From contig NZ_LIOL01000009.1 of NCBI RefSeq assembly GCF_001418005.1, positions 93,110 through 157,109 on the forward strand: 64,000 nucleotides of DNA, in the 5' to 3' direction. This document shows positions 8,907 to 17,771 of this stretch, one piece after another (position 1 is the stretch's first letter; each line of letters starts with the position of its first letter). The translations under genes were made by a program, and so were the position numbers. The DNA is from Chelatococcus sambhunathii. GTDB lineage: Bacteria; Pseudomonadota; Alphaproteobacteria; Rhizobiales; Beijerinckiaceae. A model generated the notes under the pieces. The model was given only the letters and a program-made list of their open reading frames with translations, ran no database searches and had not been told where the DNA came from.

Positions 8907-8914
8907 CTGCCTCA

Positions 8915-9253
8915 ATGATCGTCTGCTCCTGTAACGTCCTCACTGACAAGCAGATCCTCGAAACGCTGCAGAGCGAGGCCCCGGGGGCTCCGCGTTCGCC
9001 TGCGCAGGCCTACCGCTGCCTCGGCTGCAGCCCCGAGTGCGGGCGCTGCCTCGTCACCGTGCGGCGCCTCCTGCAAGCTGCGCGCTTGGACGCCTGCGAT
9101 ATCGGCTGCCCCGGCTGTCCCGGCGCCGTCGAGCACGCGGCGCACGCGCCTGCCGCCGCCAACGTGCTGCCGTTCGACGGCCGTCCGCGTGTCGCCCCGG
9201 GCGATGAGGAACCCGCCGAGGCGCCCGCTGTCCCGCTCATCGCCGCCGAATAG
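8915..9253 (+). CDS. bfd: bacterioferritin-associated ferredoxin-like [2Fe-2S] protein
   Basis: 112 residues; the first ~50 are a Bfd/BFD-like [2Fe-2S] domain. Ligand candidates are C4 and C6 (VCSCNVLTD) and the ECGRC pair C42/C45. Bfd reduces ferric iron in bacterioferritin so that it can be released. This copy is longer than the usual ~65 residues and carries extra cysteines C35, C38, C61, C65 and C68 plus a Pro/Ala-rich tail. No Shine-Dalgarno sequence is visible before the ATG. Immediately downstream is bfr, its expected partner. Iron control by Irr is inferred from the palindrome at 8890-8906. Confidence 0.85.
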   Translation: MIVCSCNVLTDKQILETLQSEAPGAPRSPAQAYRCLGCSPECGRCLVTVRRLLQAARLDACDIGCPGCPGAVEHAAHAPAAANVLPFDGRPRVAPGDEEPAEAPAVPLIAAE

Positions 9254-9319
9254 CGGCTTCTTTCGCAATGGTGTATGTCGTTGGAGACAAGCCGGACCCT
9301 TGATGTGGTCGGGCATTAG

Positions 9320-9336
9320 TTTATAATGATTCTAAA
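9320..9336 (+). promoter_or_regulatory. candidate Irr box upstream of bfr
   Basis: TTTATAATGATTCTAAA is a 17-base palindrome with a single arm mismatch and is an excellent match to the rhizobial Irr/ICE element. It lies 31 bases before the bfr ATG, where a repressor would cover the promoter. Confidence 0.7.
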
Positions 9337-9366
9337 TAGGATTTCCCAAGGACGTGGAGTGGAGCG

Positions 9367-9846
9367 ATGAAGGGTGACGCCAAGGTCATCGAATATCTCA
9401 ACCGCGGTCTGCGCAGCGAGCTGACGGCGGTGAGCCAGTACTGGCTCCATTACCGCATGCTGGATAACTGGGGATTGAAGGATCTCGCCAAGAAGTGGCG
9501 GGAGGAATCGATCGAGGAAATGCACCACGCAGACAAGTTCATCGACCGCATCCTGTTCCTTGAAGGCCATCCGAATCTCCAGGTCCTCGATCCGCTGCGT
9601 ATCGGCCAGTCGGTGAAGGAGGTGATCGAATGCGATCTCGCAGCCGAGGTCGAGGCGCGCGCCCTCTATCAGGAGGCCGCCACCTATTGTCATTCGGTCA
9701 AGGACTATCCTTCGAAGGACCTGTTCGAGGAACTGATGGCGGATGAGGAGGGCCACATCGACTTCCTCGAGACTCAGCTCGAGCTTATCGGCAAGCTCGG
9801 AGAGCAGCTCTACAGTCAGCATCACATCGGCAAGCTGGACGACTGA
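9367..9846 (+). CDS. bfr: bacterioferritin
   Basis: 159 residues, the standard length. This heme-containing 24-mer stores iron in the cytoplasm. All key residues sit at the canonical positions: ferroxidase ligands E18, E51, H54, E94, E127 and H130, and the heme axial ligand M52. It follows bfd by 113 bases; the separate Irr-like box at 9320-9336 implies its own promoter. The pairing of storage protein and release ferredoxin is classic. Confidence 0.98.
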   Translation: MKGDAKVIEYLNRGLRSELTAVSQYWLHYRMLDNWGLKDLAKKWREESIEEMHHADKFIDRILFLEGHPNLQVLDPLRIGQSVKEVIECDLAAEVEARALYQEAATYCHSVKDYPSKDLFEELMADEEGHIDFLETQLELIGKLGEQLYSQHHIGKLDD

Positions 9847-9903
9847 CCTTCGATCTCCGGTGAAATCCTGCAGGCCGCCGGTTCTCGCCGGCGGCCTTGC
9901 CGT

Positions 9904-12633
9904 TCAGAAAGCTGGCCGCATGGCCATGGCCGGCCCTGCGGAGACCGCGAGCCGTACGAGCCGGATGTCGGGATCGTGCGGGTCGGGTCCGATGGCGAAG
10001 CCCAGCTTCTCGCACATGGCGAGCATCATCGTGTTCTCGCGCAGCACCTGGCCCTCGATGGCGTTGAGGCCCTCGGCGCGGGCATAGGCGATGATCATCT
10101 CCATCAGCAGCCAACCCAGTCCGCGGCCCTTGAGGTCCGAGCGCACCAGGATGCCATATTCGCCCTTGTCGTAATTGGCGTCAGCGTGCAGACGCACGGC
10201 GCCGAGCATGGCGCCGGTCTCCTCCTCAATGGCGACGAGCGCCATGGCACGCGCATAGTCGAGCTGCGTCAGCCGGGCGATGAAGGTGTGGCTGAAATCG
10301 CGGATGGGCGCGAAGAAGCGCAGGCGCAGGTCCTCCGGCGTCACCTTCTCGAAGAAGCTGCGGAACAGCTCCTCGTCCTCCGGCCGCACGGGCCGGATGA
10401 AGACGCCGGTGCCGTCCGGCAGGGCGGTCCGCCGCTCCCATTCCTTCGGATAAGGCCGGATGGCGAAGCGCGGATGGCCGGCAGGCCCGCGGACCGGCTG
10501 GATGCTCGGCGCGACGGCGATCCGCGCATCGACGGCGATGACGCCGTTCTGATCGGCAAGCAGCGGATTGATGTCGAGCTCGCGTACCTCCGGCAGGTCG
10601 GCAGCGAGCTGCGCGAGCTTCACGAGCACGAGTGCGATCGCGCCCTCATCCGCCGCCGGCACGTCGCGATAGGCCTTGAGCCGCCGCGAGACGCGCGTGC
10701 GGCCGATGAGCGTATGGGCGAGCGTGAGGTCGAGCGGCGGCAGCGCCAGCGCCTTGTCGTTGATGACCTCGACGGCAGTGCCGCCGCGGCCGAAGACGAC
10801 CACCGGCCCGAAGGTCTCGTCGTCGGCGAGGCCGGCGATGAGTTCGCGCGCCTTGGGTCTCAGGATCATGGGGTGGATCGTGAGGCCGGTGATGCGCGCC
10901 TCCGGCCGGAGCGCTCGGGCCCGCTCGAGGATGTCCCGCGCCGCCTCGCGCACTGCAGCTTCGTTGGTGAGGTTGAGCCGGACGCCGCCGACGTCGGACT
11001 TGTGGATGATGTCCGGCGACAGGATCTTGACGGCGACGGGATCGCCCGCTTCGAGGAACGGCCGCGCCGCCTCGCCGGCCTCGTCCGCGCTAACCGCCAG
11101 GACGGCCGGCGTGATGGGCAGGCCATAGGCCTCGAACAGGGCCGTGACCTCCAGCGGGTCGAGCCAGCTGCGCCCCGCGGCGAGCGCCCTGGCAACGACG
11201 TCCCGTGCCTTGCCCGTCTCGGGCGCGAAATCCTCCGGCAGGCTCGGCGGTGTCTCCATGAGCAGGGCCTGCGCCTCGCGGTAGCGCACGATATGCATGA
11301 AGCCCTGCACCGCATCCGCTTCCGTCGCGAAATGAGGGATGGCGGCCTCTTCGAACAGGTCGTCGGTCGTGCCGGAGGAGCCGAGCCAGACGGCGAAGAC
11401 GGGCTTGGGCCGCATCGCTCGCCGGCGATGGCGCTCGACGGTGTCCACCACGCGCCGTGCCGCCTCCTGAGGCGAGGCGAGCGCCGTCGGTACGTTCATG
11501 ACAAGGACGGCATCGCTGTCACGGTCGGCCAGCAGTACCTCGAGCGCGGCGCCGTAGCGCTCGGCATCGGCATCGCCGACGATGTCGACCGGATTGGCCC
11601 GCGACCAGGTCGACGGCAGCGCGGCATCGAGCGCCGCCAGCGTTTCCGGCGAGAGCTCGGCAAGCGCCCCGCCGAGGTCGGCGAGCCGGTCGACGGCAAG
11701 GACGCCGATACCGCCGCCGTTGGTGAGGATGCCGAGGCGCCGTCCCGAGAACGGCTTCAGCCGCCCGAGCGTCTCGGCCGCCGAGAAGAGCTCGTCGAGG
11801 TCGAAGACGCGCAGCAGGCCGGCCCGGCGGAAGGCGGCGTCATAGACCGCGTCGGAGCCGGCGAGGGCCCCCGTGTGCGTGGCCGCCGCCTTCGCCGCCT
11901 GCGCGTGCCGACCCGACTTGATGACGACGACCGGCTTGGCGCGCGCAGCGGCGCGCGCCGCCGACATGAACTTGCGGGCGTCGTTGATGGATTCGACATA
12001 GAGCAGGATGGCGCGCGTGCCGCGGTCGAGGGCGAAATAGTCGAGCAGGTCGCCGAAATCGACATCCACCTTGTCGCCGAGCGAGACGACGGCCGAGAAG
12101 CCCACGGCCCGCTCCGCCGCCCATTCGACGAGGCCCGCGGCGATGGCGCCGGACTGGGAAAGGAGCGCGAGATCGCCCCCGAGCGGCATGCGTGCCGCGA
12201 AGCTGGCATTGAGCTTCGCCGCAGGCGCCATGACGCCGAGGCAGTTCGGCCCGACGAGGCGGATGCCGTGCCGCCGCGCCATCTGCTCGGCCTTCTCCGC
12301 CAGGGACCCGGGCCCATGGCCGAGGCCGGCGGTGACGATGACGGCCGCGGCGACGCCTCTTGCACCTGCGGCATCGACGAGGCCGGGAATCGTCTCGGGC
12401 GGGGTGGTCAGCACGACAAGGTCGGGCGTTTCCGGGACGGCCTCAATGGATGCAAGCGTAGCGATGCCCTCAATGATCGGATATTTTGGATTGATCACCG
12501 CGAGCGGGCCGGCAAAGCCGCCGGCCTTGAGATTGGCCAGCACCTTGCGGCCGAGTGAACCCTCGCGCGGGCTTGCGCCGATAAGAGCGATGGAGCGGGG
12601 CGAAAACAGCCGGTCGAGGCGATAGGTCGACAT
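9904..12633 (-). CDS. ADP-forming acyl-CoA synthetase fused to a C-terminal GNAT acetyltransferase (Pat-like)
   Basis: 909 residues. Domains in order: CoA-binding Rossmann domain (~10-105, [17 protein letters not shown]), succinyl-CoA-ligase-like domains (~150-290), ATP-grasp (~480-700), and GNAT (~735-900, acetyl-CoA loop [13 protein letters not shown]). This is the architecture of the Pat/PatZ protein acetyltransferases that control acyl-CoA synthetases. H253 in the ATHTGALAG motif, the phospho-histidine of catalytically active ADP-forming synthetases, is retained, so ligase activity may persist. ATG 12633 is used because conserved sequence starts there ([19 protein letters not shown]). It lies downstream of an acyl-CoA dehydrogenase on the same strand. 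Confidence 0.9.
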   Translation of the reverse strand: MSTYRLDRLFSPRSIALIGASPREGSLGRKVLANLKAGGFAGPLAVINPKYPIIEGIATLASIEAVPETPDLVVLTTPPETIPGLVDAAGARGVAAAVIVTAGLGHGPGSLAEKAEQMARRHGIRLVGPNCLGVMAPAAKLNASFAARMPLGGDLALLSQSGAIAAGLVEWAAERAVGFSAVVSLGDKVDVDFGDLLDYFALDRGTRAILLYVESINDARKFMSAARAAARAKPVVVIKSGRHAQAAKAAATHTGALAGSDAVYDAAFRRAGLLRVFDLDELFSAAETLGRLKPFSGRRLGILTNGGGIGVLAVDRLADLGGALAELSPETLAALDAALPSTWSRANPVDIVGDADAERYGAALEVLLADRDSDAVLVMNVPTALASPQEAARRVVDTVERHRRRAMRPKPVFAVWLGSSGTTDDLFEEAAIPHFATEADAVQGFMHIVRYREAQALLMETPPSLPEDFAPETGKARDVVARALAAGRSWLDPLEVTALFEAYGLPITPAVLAVSADEAGEAARPFLEAGDPVAVKILSPDIIHKSDVGGVRLNLTNEAAVREAARDILERARALRPEARITGLTIHPMILRPKARELIAGLADDETFGPVVVFGRGGTAVEVINDKALALPPLDLTLAHTLIGRTRVSRRLKAYRDVPAADEGAIALVLVKLAQLAADLPEVRELDINPLLADQNGVIAVDARIAVAPSIQPVRGPAGHPRFAIRPYPKEWERRTALPDGTGVFIRPVRPEDEELFRSFFEKVTPEDLRLRFFAPIRDFSHTFIARLTQLDYARAMALVAIEEETGAMLGAVRLHADANYDKGEYGILVRSDLKGRGLGWLLMEMIIAYARAEGLNAIEGQVLRENTMMLAMCEKLGFAIGPDPHDPDIRLVRLAVSAGPAMAMRPAF

Positions 12634-12948
12634 GGGGCCTAGCCTTGGTGGACGAGGGGTGAACCGACATTGACGCCCATCAAACACGGCCCGGCCATGC
12701 GCGGTAAAGGGGCGATCGTTCCTCGCAGGCCATTGGTTGCCGAAGGTCGGCAATTGCAAACACGCGCTCGTACCCCCGATGCCGCCGCATGAAATGACGC
12801 GGTGCCGGGCCGGGGTTCCTTCACACGGTGCCTTCGGCGAGCCCTTGCGCTGGTTCCCGGGTCGCAGTCCGCTTCGCCGCACGCGCCCGTGAAACGAGAT
12901 TGCCCCTGGATCCGGCGGGGTGCGAGTAACCGACGGCCGACCGCTCCT
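12634..12948. other. 315-base gap between the synthetase/GNAT gene and the acyl-CoA dehydrogenase
   Basis: No gene is seen on either strand. The long open frames here are shadows of high-GC codon bias. It should contain the minus-strand promoter of the Pat-like gene; I see no clear terminator or operator. Confidence 0.4.
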
Positions 12949-14106
12949 TCACCCGTTCTGGCGCAGGATCTCCCGCGCGATGACGAGGCGCTGGATTTCG
13001 GAGGTACCCTCGTAGATGCGCGTGATGCGCGCATCGCGCGCATAGCGCTCGACCGGATAGTCCTTCACATATCCCGCCCCGCCGTGGATCTGGATAGCCG
13101 TGTCCGTGGCGCGGTGCGCCGCTTCGGAGGCGAAGAGCTTGGCCATGGAGGCTTCCTTGGCGAAGGGGCGGCCGGCGTCCTTGGCAGCGGCAGCGTTGAG
13201 GATGAGCAGGCGGGCGGCCTCGAGGTCCACCTCCCGGTCGGCCAGCATCCACTGGATGCCCTGGAAGTCGCAGATGCGCGTGCCGAACTGGCGCCGCTCG
13301 CGCGCATAGGCCTTGGCTGCGTCCATGGCCGCGCGGGCGATGCCGAGCGACAGGGCCGCGACGCCGATGCGCCCGCCGGCGAGTTCACCCACCGCGACAC
13401 GGAAGCCGTCGTTCTCTCGCCCCATGAGAGCCGATGCCGGCACGCGGCAATTGTCGAAGGTGACGATGTTCGTTGCCGAGCCGGTCTGCCCCATCTTCTT
13501 CTCCGCCTTGCCGATCACGAGCCCGGGCGTGCCCGCCTCGACGAGGAAAAGGGAAATGCCACGCCCCTTCGGCGCGTCAGGGTCCGTCACCGCCCAGACG
13601 ACGAAGAGCCCGGCATATTCGGCCGAGGTGATGTAGATCTTGGCGCCGTCGATGACATAGCCGTCGCCGTCGCGCCGCGCCCGCGTGCGCATGGCGGAGG
13701 GGTCGGAGCCCGCCTCCGCCTCCGTGAGGCAGAAGGCCCCGGCCGGAGAGGTGCCGTCGGCGAGGCGCGGCAGATAGGCTCTCTTCTGCTCCTCGCTCCC
13801 GACGGCCTGGATGACCTCGCCGACCATGTTGGTCACGGAGACGGTGACCGCCGTCGCGGCACAGGCGTAGCCCAGCTCCTCGACGGCGAGGGCGAAGGCG
13901 ACCGAGCCAGCCTCCGTGCCGCCGTAGGCGCTCTTCACGTTGAGGGCCATGAAGCCGTTCTCGGCGAGCAGTCGGAGGTTCGCGAGAAGCCCTTCGCGGC
14001 CCTCGCCCCGATCGAGGGCTTCCGCGAGCGGGGCCAGCCGGTCCGCCGCGAGGCGCCGCGCCGTCTCGCGGATCATCTCCTCTTCGTCGCTCAGGGCGAA
14101 AAGCAT
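12949..14106 (-). CDS. acyl-CoA dehydrogenase
   Basis: 385 residues, a soluble FAD flavoenzyme that introduces the alpha-beta double bond in acyl-CoA. Motifs: FCLTEAEAGSDPSAM (~125-140, flavin contact), ITSAEYAGLFVVWA, and the C-terminal RIYEGTSEIQRLVIAREIL, where E366 is in the position of the catalytic base of short/medium-chain enzymes. ATG 14106 is preceded by GGAGGTG. The sequence best fits the short/branched-chain class, but the substrate cannot be named. The Pat-like gene downstream could regulate acyl-CoA metabolism. Confidence 0.92.
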   Translation of the reverse strand: MLFALSDEEEMIRETARRLAADRLAPLAEALDRGEGREGLLANLRLLAENGFMALNVKSAYGGTEAGSVAFALAVEELGYACAATAVTVSVTNMVGEVIQAVGSEEQKRAYLPRLADGTSPAGAFCLTEAEAGSDPSAMRTRARRDGDGYVIDGAKIYITSAEYAGLFVVWAVTDPDAPKGRGISLFLVEAGTPGLVIGKAEKKMGQTGSATNIVTFDNCRVPASALMGRENDGFRVAVGELAGGRIGVAALSLGIARAAMDAAKAYARERRQFGTRICDFQGIQWMLADREVDLEAARLLILNAAAAKDAGRPFAKEASMAKLFASEAAHRATDTAIQIHGGAGYVKDYPVERYARDARITRIYEGTSEIQRLVIAREILRQNG

Positions 14107-14204
14107 GGCGCACCTCCCCGTTCGTCTTGAGCGGAAGGGTACGGCGCCCTCGCCGCAGGGGCAACGCGCGGCGCCGGGCAGGCGGCTGTGCGGGAATGCG
14201 GGTC

Positions 14205-17111
14205 CTATTCCGCCAGCACGCGCGTGCGCGGCAGGGTGATTTCGACGAGGGTACCCTCGTTCTTGGCGCTCTTGATGGCGAGCGAGCCGCGGTTGGCTTC
14301 GATGAGGGCCTTGGTCAGCGGCAGGCCGAGCCCGGTGCCGCCGGCACGGCGGGCGGTGGCGAGCTGGCGGAAAGGCTCGAGTGCGGCCGCGATTTCCTTG
14401 TCGTTCATGCCGATGCCGGTGTCCCGCACACGCACGACGACCTCGCCGCGATCGGTCAGCGCCGTCGAGACGATGACCTGACCGCCCGCATCGGTGAACT
14501 TCACGGCATTCGACAGCACGTTGAGGATGATCTGGCGCATGGAGCGCTCGTCGGCGACGACCGCGGGAAGGTGCGGGGCGAGGCTCGTGCGCAGCACGAT
14601 GCGCTCGCGGTTCGCCTGCGGCTGCATCAGCGCGACGCAGCTCGCCACGACATCGTTGAGCTTGACGCTGGTGAAGGAGAGGTCGAGCCGCCCGGCCTCG
14701 ATCTTGGCGAGATCGAGCAGGTCGTTGACGAGGCTGATGACATGCCCGCCGGAGACGTGGATGTCCTTCAGGTATTCCTTGTAGCGTTCGTTGCCGACGG
14801 GTCCGAAACGCTCTTCCAGCATCACCTCGGCGAAACCGATGATGGCGTTGAGCGGCGTGCGGATCTCGTGGCTGATCTTGGCGAGGAAGTCGGACTTCTG
14901 GGCATTGGCCTCCTCGGCGGCGCGCTTGGCCGCCATCAGCTCCGCCTCCGCCTTCTTCGAGGCCGTCATGTCGCGCAGGACGACGCAGAACTTGCGGTGC
15001 GGGCGCTCGCTGACGCGGCCGATGGTCATGGTCAGCGGGCACTTGCCGCCCTGGCGCACACGCCCCGTCACCTCGCGCCCGTCGTTGAGGATACTGGCGA
15101 CGCCGCCGGCCTTCAGGCCCTCGATATAGTCGAGCGCGACCGCATGGCTCTCGGGGGCGAGGAGGATGGTGAAGGGCTCGCCCGCGATCTCGTTCTGGTC
15201 ATAGCCGAAGAGCGCTTCGGCCGACCGGTTGACGGACAGGATGCGCCCGTGCCCGTCGAGCACGATGACGCCGTCCGTCGCCGTGTCGAGGATCGAGGTG
15301 AGCTCGTTCGTCCGCTCCTCGTAGTTGCGCAGGTCCTCCTCGAGCCCGTCGAGGTGGCGCTGCAGCTCCGGCTCCATGGCGCGGCGGAAGGTCATGAGCG
15401 AGGCGGCGGCGCCCTGCCAGTCGATCGTCGCAAGGCGTGCATCGACCGGGATGGCCTCGCCGGTGATGCTGCGCAGGGCGATGCGCTCCTCCTCGCCCGG
15501 CCGGTCCGGCTGGCGCGCGAAGACCTTCGACATGCCGGCTGCAGCGAGGGCGTCCACATCCGGATAGTCGAGGAGATCGAGCAGCGTGCGGTTGGCGTAG
15601 AGCGGCTCCTCGCCCTGGCTCACCAGCACGCCGACCGGCAGCTTGTCGACGAGCTGGGCGAAGGGCGAGGGGGCTGGAGTGGCCACGTCCCGGGGGTGCG
15701 CGGCCGCTGCCTCCTCGCCGGCCGGTTCCTGGTGTGCCCGCTCCTCGATCGTCTGCGGGTTCTGCGACGGCTCCGCCGCCGCTTCCGTGGCAGGAGGCGT
15801 CGCAAGAACCTGCTCCGCAGGGATGGACGCAGGCAGCGGCGCGTCGGCCGCCGGTGCCCCGGGTACGGAGGTCGCCTCTGCCAACGGGGGGAGGCTGGGC
15901 GTTTCGGGGCTTTGCACCGGTGCAGCAGGCGTGTCGCCCCAGCCCTCGAACCGTGCGCCCAGGGCGCGCGCGATCTCGCGCAGCGCATTGCGCTCGCTCG
16001 GCGACAGGCCGGGGCGCGGAGCATCGGGCGCCCGCTGCTCCAGAGGTTCTTGCGCGCTCTTGTCGGGCGGGGTCTCGGCAATCCTCAGCGGCACGACTTT
16101 CGGCGTGCCGAGCGTCGCGCCGACACTGGTGCGCACGGCGGGGAAAGGAACGACGGCCCCGCTTTCGGATGCCGTGGGTTGCGAAGGCGAGGGGACAGCA
16201 GTGGCCGGCGGCGCTTCATCCTCGGGCGCTGCCCTGGATTCGGCGATCGGCGGCGCCGGCTCGGCCGCCGCCGTGTCGGGCGTCCCGGCGCCGATGGGCG
16301 GCGCGATGGCCACGTCCTCGTGGATCTCGTTGAGGCGACACAGGCCGAAGCCGCGGAAACCGGCGAAATCCTTGTCCGGTCCCTGCACGGGCAGGCCGGC
16401 GAGTTCCACCTCGACACGCAGCGGACTGCCGGCGACGCGCCATAGCACGGTCACGCCACTCCAGGTCTCTCGTCGCCTGAGAGCGTCAGCGACACGGCCG
16501 GCGCGATCGCTGACGATCTCGGAGGCGATGTCCGCCCAACTGCGCCCGACGATGTTGGCGCTCCCGGCGCCAACCACCTCAGCCAGTTCCTTCGAGAGCT
16601 TGATGAAACGCCCCTCGGCATCGGTCTCGAAGAGGAAGCGGACGGTCGCACGGCGTCCGGCGAGGGCGCGCAGGCGCGTCGCGGCATCGGCTTCGTCCGC
16701 GGCGCAGGGGGTGGGCTCAGGCGTTGGCTGCACGGGCGCGGCGACCGCGGCGCTGCCGGCGAGGGAGGCCGGCAGCGGCTGGGTTGCGGCGATGACGAGC
16801 GTCCCGGTGTCGCCGATGCGACGGCAGGCGATCGTCGTGGCAAGAATGCGTGCGCCCCAGGAGAGCCGCACCCGCTCGAGACGCATGCCCTCGCACGGCG
16901 CGAGTCCGCCGGCAAGCCGGCCGATCTGGCCACCGCCGCCGGCAGCGAGCAACGCCGCGACGAGACGCCCGCCGGCGGGAGAAGCCGCGAGAATGTCGCC
17001 CTGGCCGTCGACGAGCGCGACCGCGCCGTTGCCGGCAACGAGCGGTCCGAAGATCGCGTCGTGCCGCAGCGCATCCAGCGTCGCTCCAGCTTCCGGTGCG
17101 GTCCGCGTCAT
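14205..17111 (-). CDS. cytosolic PAS-domain sensor histidine kinase, PdhS-like
   Basis: 968 residues without membrane segments. It has N-terminal PAS-like regions (~150-280, with the FAGFRGFGLC motif), a long Pro/Ala/Glu-rich low-complexity linker (~285-510), further PAS domains (~510-735), and a complete kinase core. H748 is the phospho-acceptor in SHEIRTPLNAIIGFAEVM, the N box starts near N864-N868, and G1 DTGIGM (897-902) and G2 GTGLGL (~926-931) follow. Architecture and H-box text match the PdhS/DivJ/PleC group that phosphorylates DivK in Hyphomicrobiales cell-cycle control. A CtrA-like box lies upstream at 17161-17175. The family name is inferred. Confidence 0.85.
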   Translation of the reverse strand: MTRTAPEAGATLDALRHDAIFGPLVAGNGAVALVDGQGDILAASPAGGRLVAALLAAGGGGQIGRLAGGLAPCEGMRLERVRLSWGARILATTIACRRIGDTGTLVIAATQPLPASLAGSAAVAAPVQPTPEPTPCAADEADAATRLRALAGRRATVRFLFETDAEGRFIKLSKELAEVVGAGSANIVGRSWADIASEIVSDRAGRVADALRRRETWSGVTVLWRVAGSPLRVEVELAGLPVQGPDKDFAGFRGFGLCRLNEIHEDVAIAPPIGAGTPDTAAAEPAPPIAESRAAPEDEAPPATAVPSPSQPTASESGAVVPFPAVRTSVGATLGTPKVVPLRIAETPPDKSAQEPLEQRAPDAPRPGLSPSERNALREIARALGARFEGWGDTPAAPVQSPETPSLPPLAEATSVPGAPAADAPLPASIPAEQVLATPPATEAAAEPSQNPQTIEERAHQEPAGEEAAAAHPRDVATPAPSPFAQLVDKLPVGVLVSQGEEPLYANRTLLDLLDYPDVDALAAAGMSKVFARQPDRPGEEERIALRSITGEAIPVDARLATIDWQGAAASLMTFRRAMEPELQRHLDGLEEDLRNYEERTNELTSILDTATDGVIVLDGHGRILSVNRSAEALFGYDQNEIAGEPFTILLAPESHAVALDYIEGLKAGGVASILNDGREVTGRVRQGGKCPLTMTIGRVSERPHRKFCVVLRDMTASKKAEAELMAAKRAAEEANAQKSDFLAKISHEIRTPLNAIIGFAEVMLEERFGPVGNERYKEYLKDIHVSGGHVISLVNDLLDLAKIEAGRLDLSFTSVKLNDVVASCVALMQPQANRERIVLRTSLAPHLPAVVADERSMRQIILNVLSNAVKFTDAGGQVIVSTALTDRGEVVVRVRDTGIGMNDKEIAAALEPFRQLATARRAGGTGLGLPLTKALIEANRGSLAIKSAKNEGTLVEITLPRTRVLAE

Positions 17112-17160
17112 GCCTGTCGGTTCGCTCCTGCTCGCGTCATCAGGTTGATATGGCCAATGC

Positions 17161-17175
17161 CTAATGAAGACTTAA
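17161..17175. promoter_or_regulatory. CtrA-box-like element
   Basis: CTAA-N7-TTAA, one mismatch from the CtrA consensus TTAA-N7-TTAA, 50 bases upstream of the PdhS-like kinase start. It lies inside a longer inverted repeat, ATGCCTA (17157-17163) / TAGGCAT (17178-17184). Confidence 0.4.
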
Positions 17176-17295
17176 TATAGGCATCGGTGCCCGAGGTCAC
17201 GAAAGGCCTTGCCGTCTTTCCCTGCGACCTCGCGCTAGCGTTAACGGCACGGGGCGGCGGTGCCACGGGTTGAGTTTGCGCCGCACAATGATATA

Positions 17296-17306
17296 TTGCA
17301 ACGCAA
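17296..17306. promoter_or_regulatory. candidate PhaR-type operator upstream of the phasin genes
   Basis: TTGC-AAC-GCAA is an inverted repeat 45 bases before the first phasin ATG and overlaps a TATATT-like hexamer. Phasin genes of alphaproteobacteria are commonly repressed by PhaR at TGC-rich palindromes; the match is plausible only. Confidence 0.35.
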
Positions 17307-17351
17307 CAATCCTGCCGCGGCCCGAGGCCGGCATAACCCGAGGAGGTTTCC

Positions 17352-17735
17352 ATGGACGCCAAGGATATGCCCAACTACGAGATTCCCGCCGAGATGCGCG
17401 ATTTCGCCGAGCGTAGCGTCGAGCAGGCGCGCAAGGCATTCGATGGCTTCATCGCTGCCGCGCAGAGGGCGGTCACTGCCTTCGAGGGCTCGGCCACGAC
17501 GGTTCAGTCCAGCACGCAGGACCTGACGCACCGCACCTTGTCGTTCGCGGAGCAGAACATCGCCGCTGCCTTCGACTTGGCGCAGAAACTTGTGCGCGCC
17601 AAGGACATGCAGGAGGCCATGCAGTTGCAGGCCGACTATCTGCAGAAGCAACTCGCCTCCCTGCAGGCGCAGATGAAGGAATTCGGCTTCGCTGCCGAGA
17701 AGGCCGTGGGCGAAGCCACCAAGCGCAAGGCCTGA
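17352..17735 (+). CDS. phasin family protein
   Basis: 127 residues, almost entirely helical and rich in Ala/Gln, with the phasin-type core FAERSVEQARKAFDGFIAAAQ (11-31) and a C-terminal coiled coil (~95-120, QLQADYLQKQLASLQAQMKEF). Phasins coat polyhydroxyalkanoate granules. No cysteine, no signal. AGGAGG precedes the ATG. A second phasin-like gene follows after 36 bases, so the two form an operon. Confidence 0.92.
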   Translation: MDAKDMPNYEIPAEMRDFAERSVEQARKAFDGFIAAAQRAVTAFEGSATTVQSSTQDLTHRTLSFAEQNIAAAFDLAQKLVRAKDMQEAMQLQADYLQKQLASLQAQMKEFGFAAEKAVGEATKRKA

Positions 17736-17771
17736 GGCTTGGCGTTCCGTAACATGTGAAGGAGATCGACC

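Noticed and set aside
9976..12558. 860-residue plus-strand open frame opposite the Pat-like gene
   Set aside because: It is a codon-bias shadow in very GC-rich DNA; the minus-strand frame has complete recognisable domains, and this one has none and is made of Arg/Gly/Ala-rich text.
14127..16445. 772-residue plus-strand open frame opposite the histidine kinase
   Set aside because: Same reason: antisense to a kinase with all motifs in order; no recognisable domain and heavy Arg/Gly bias.
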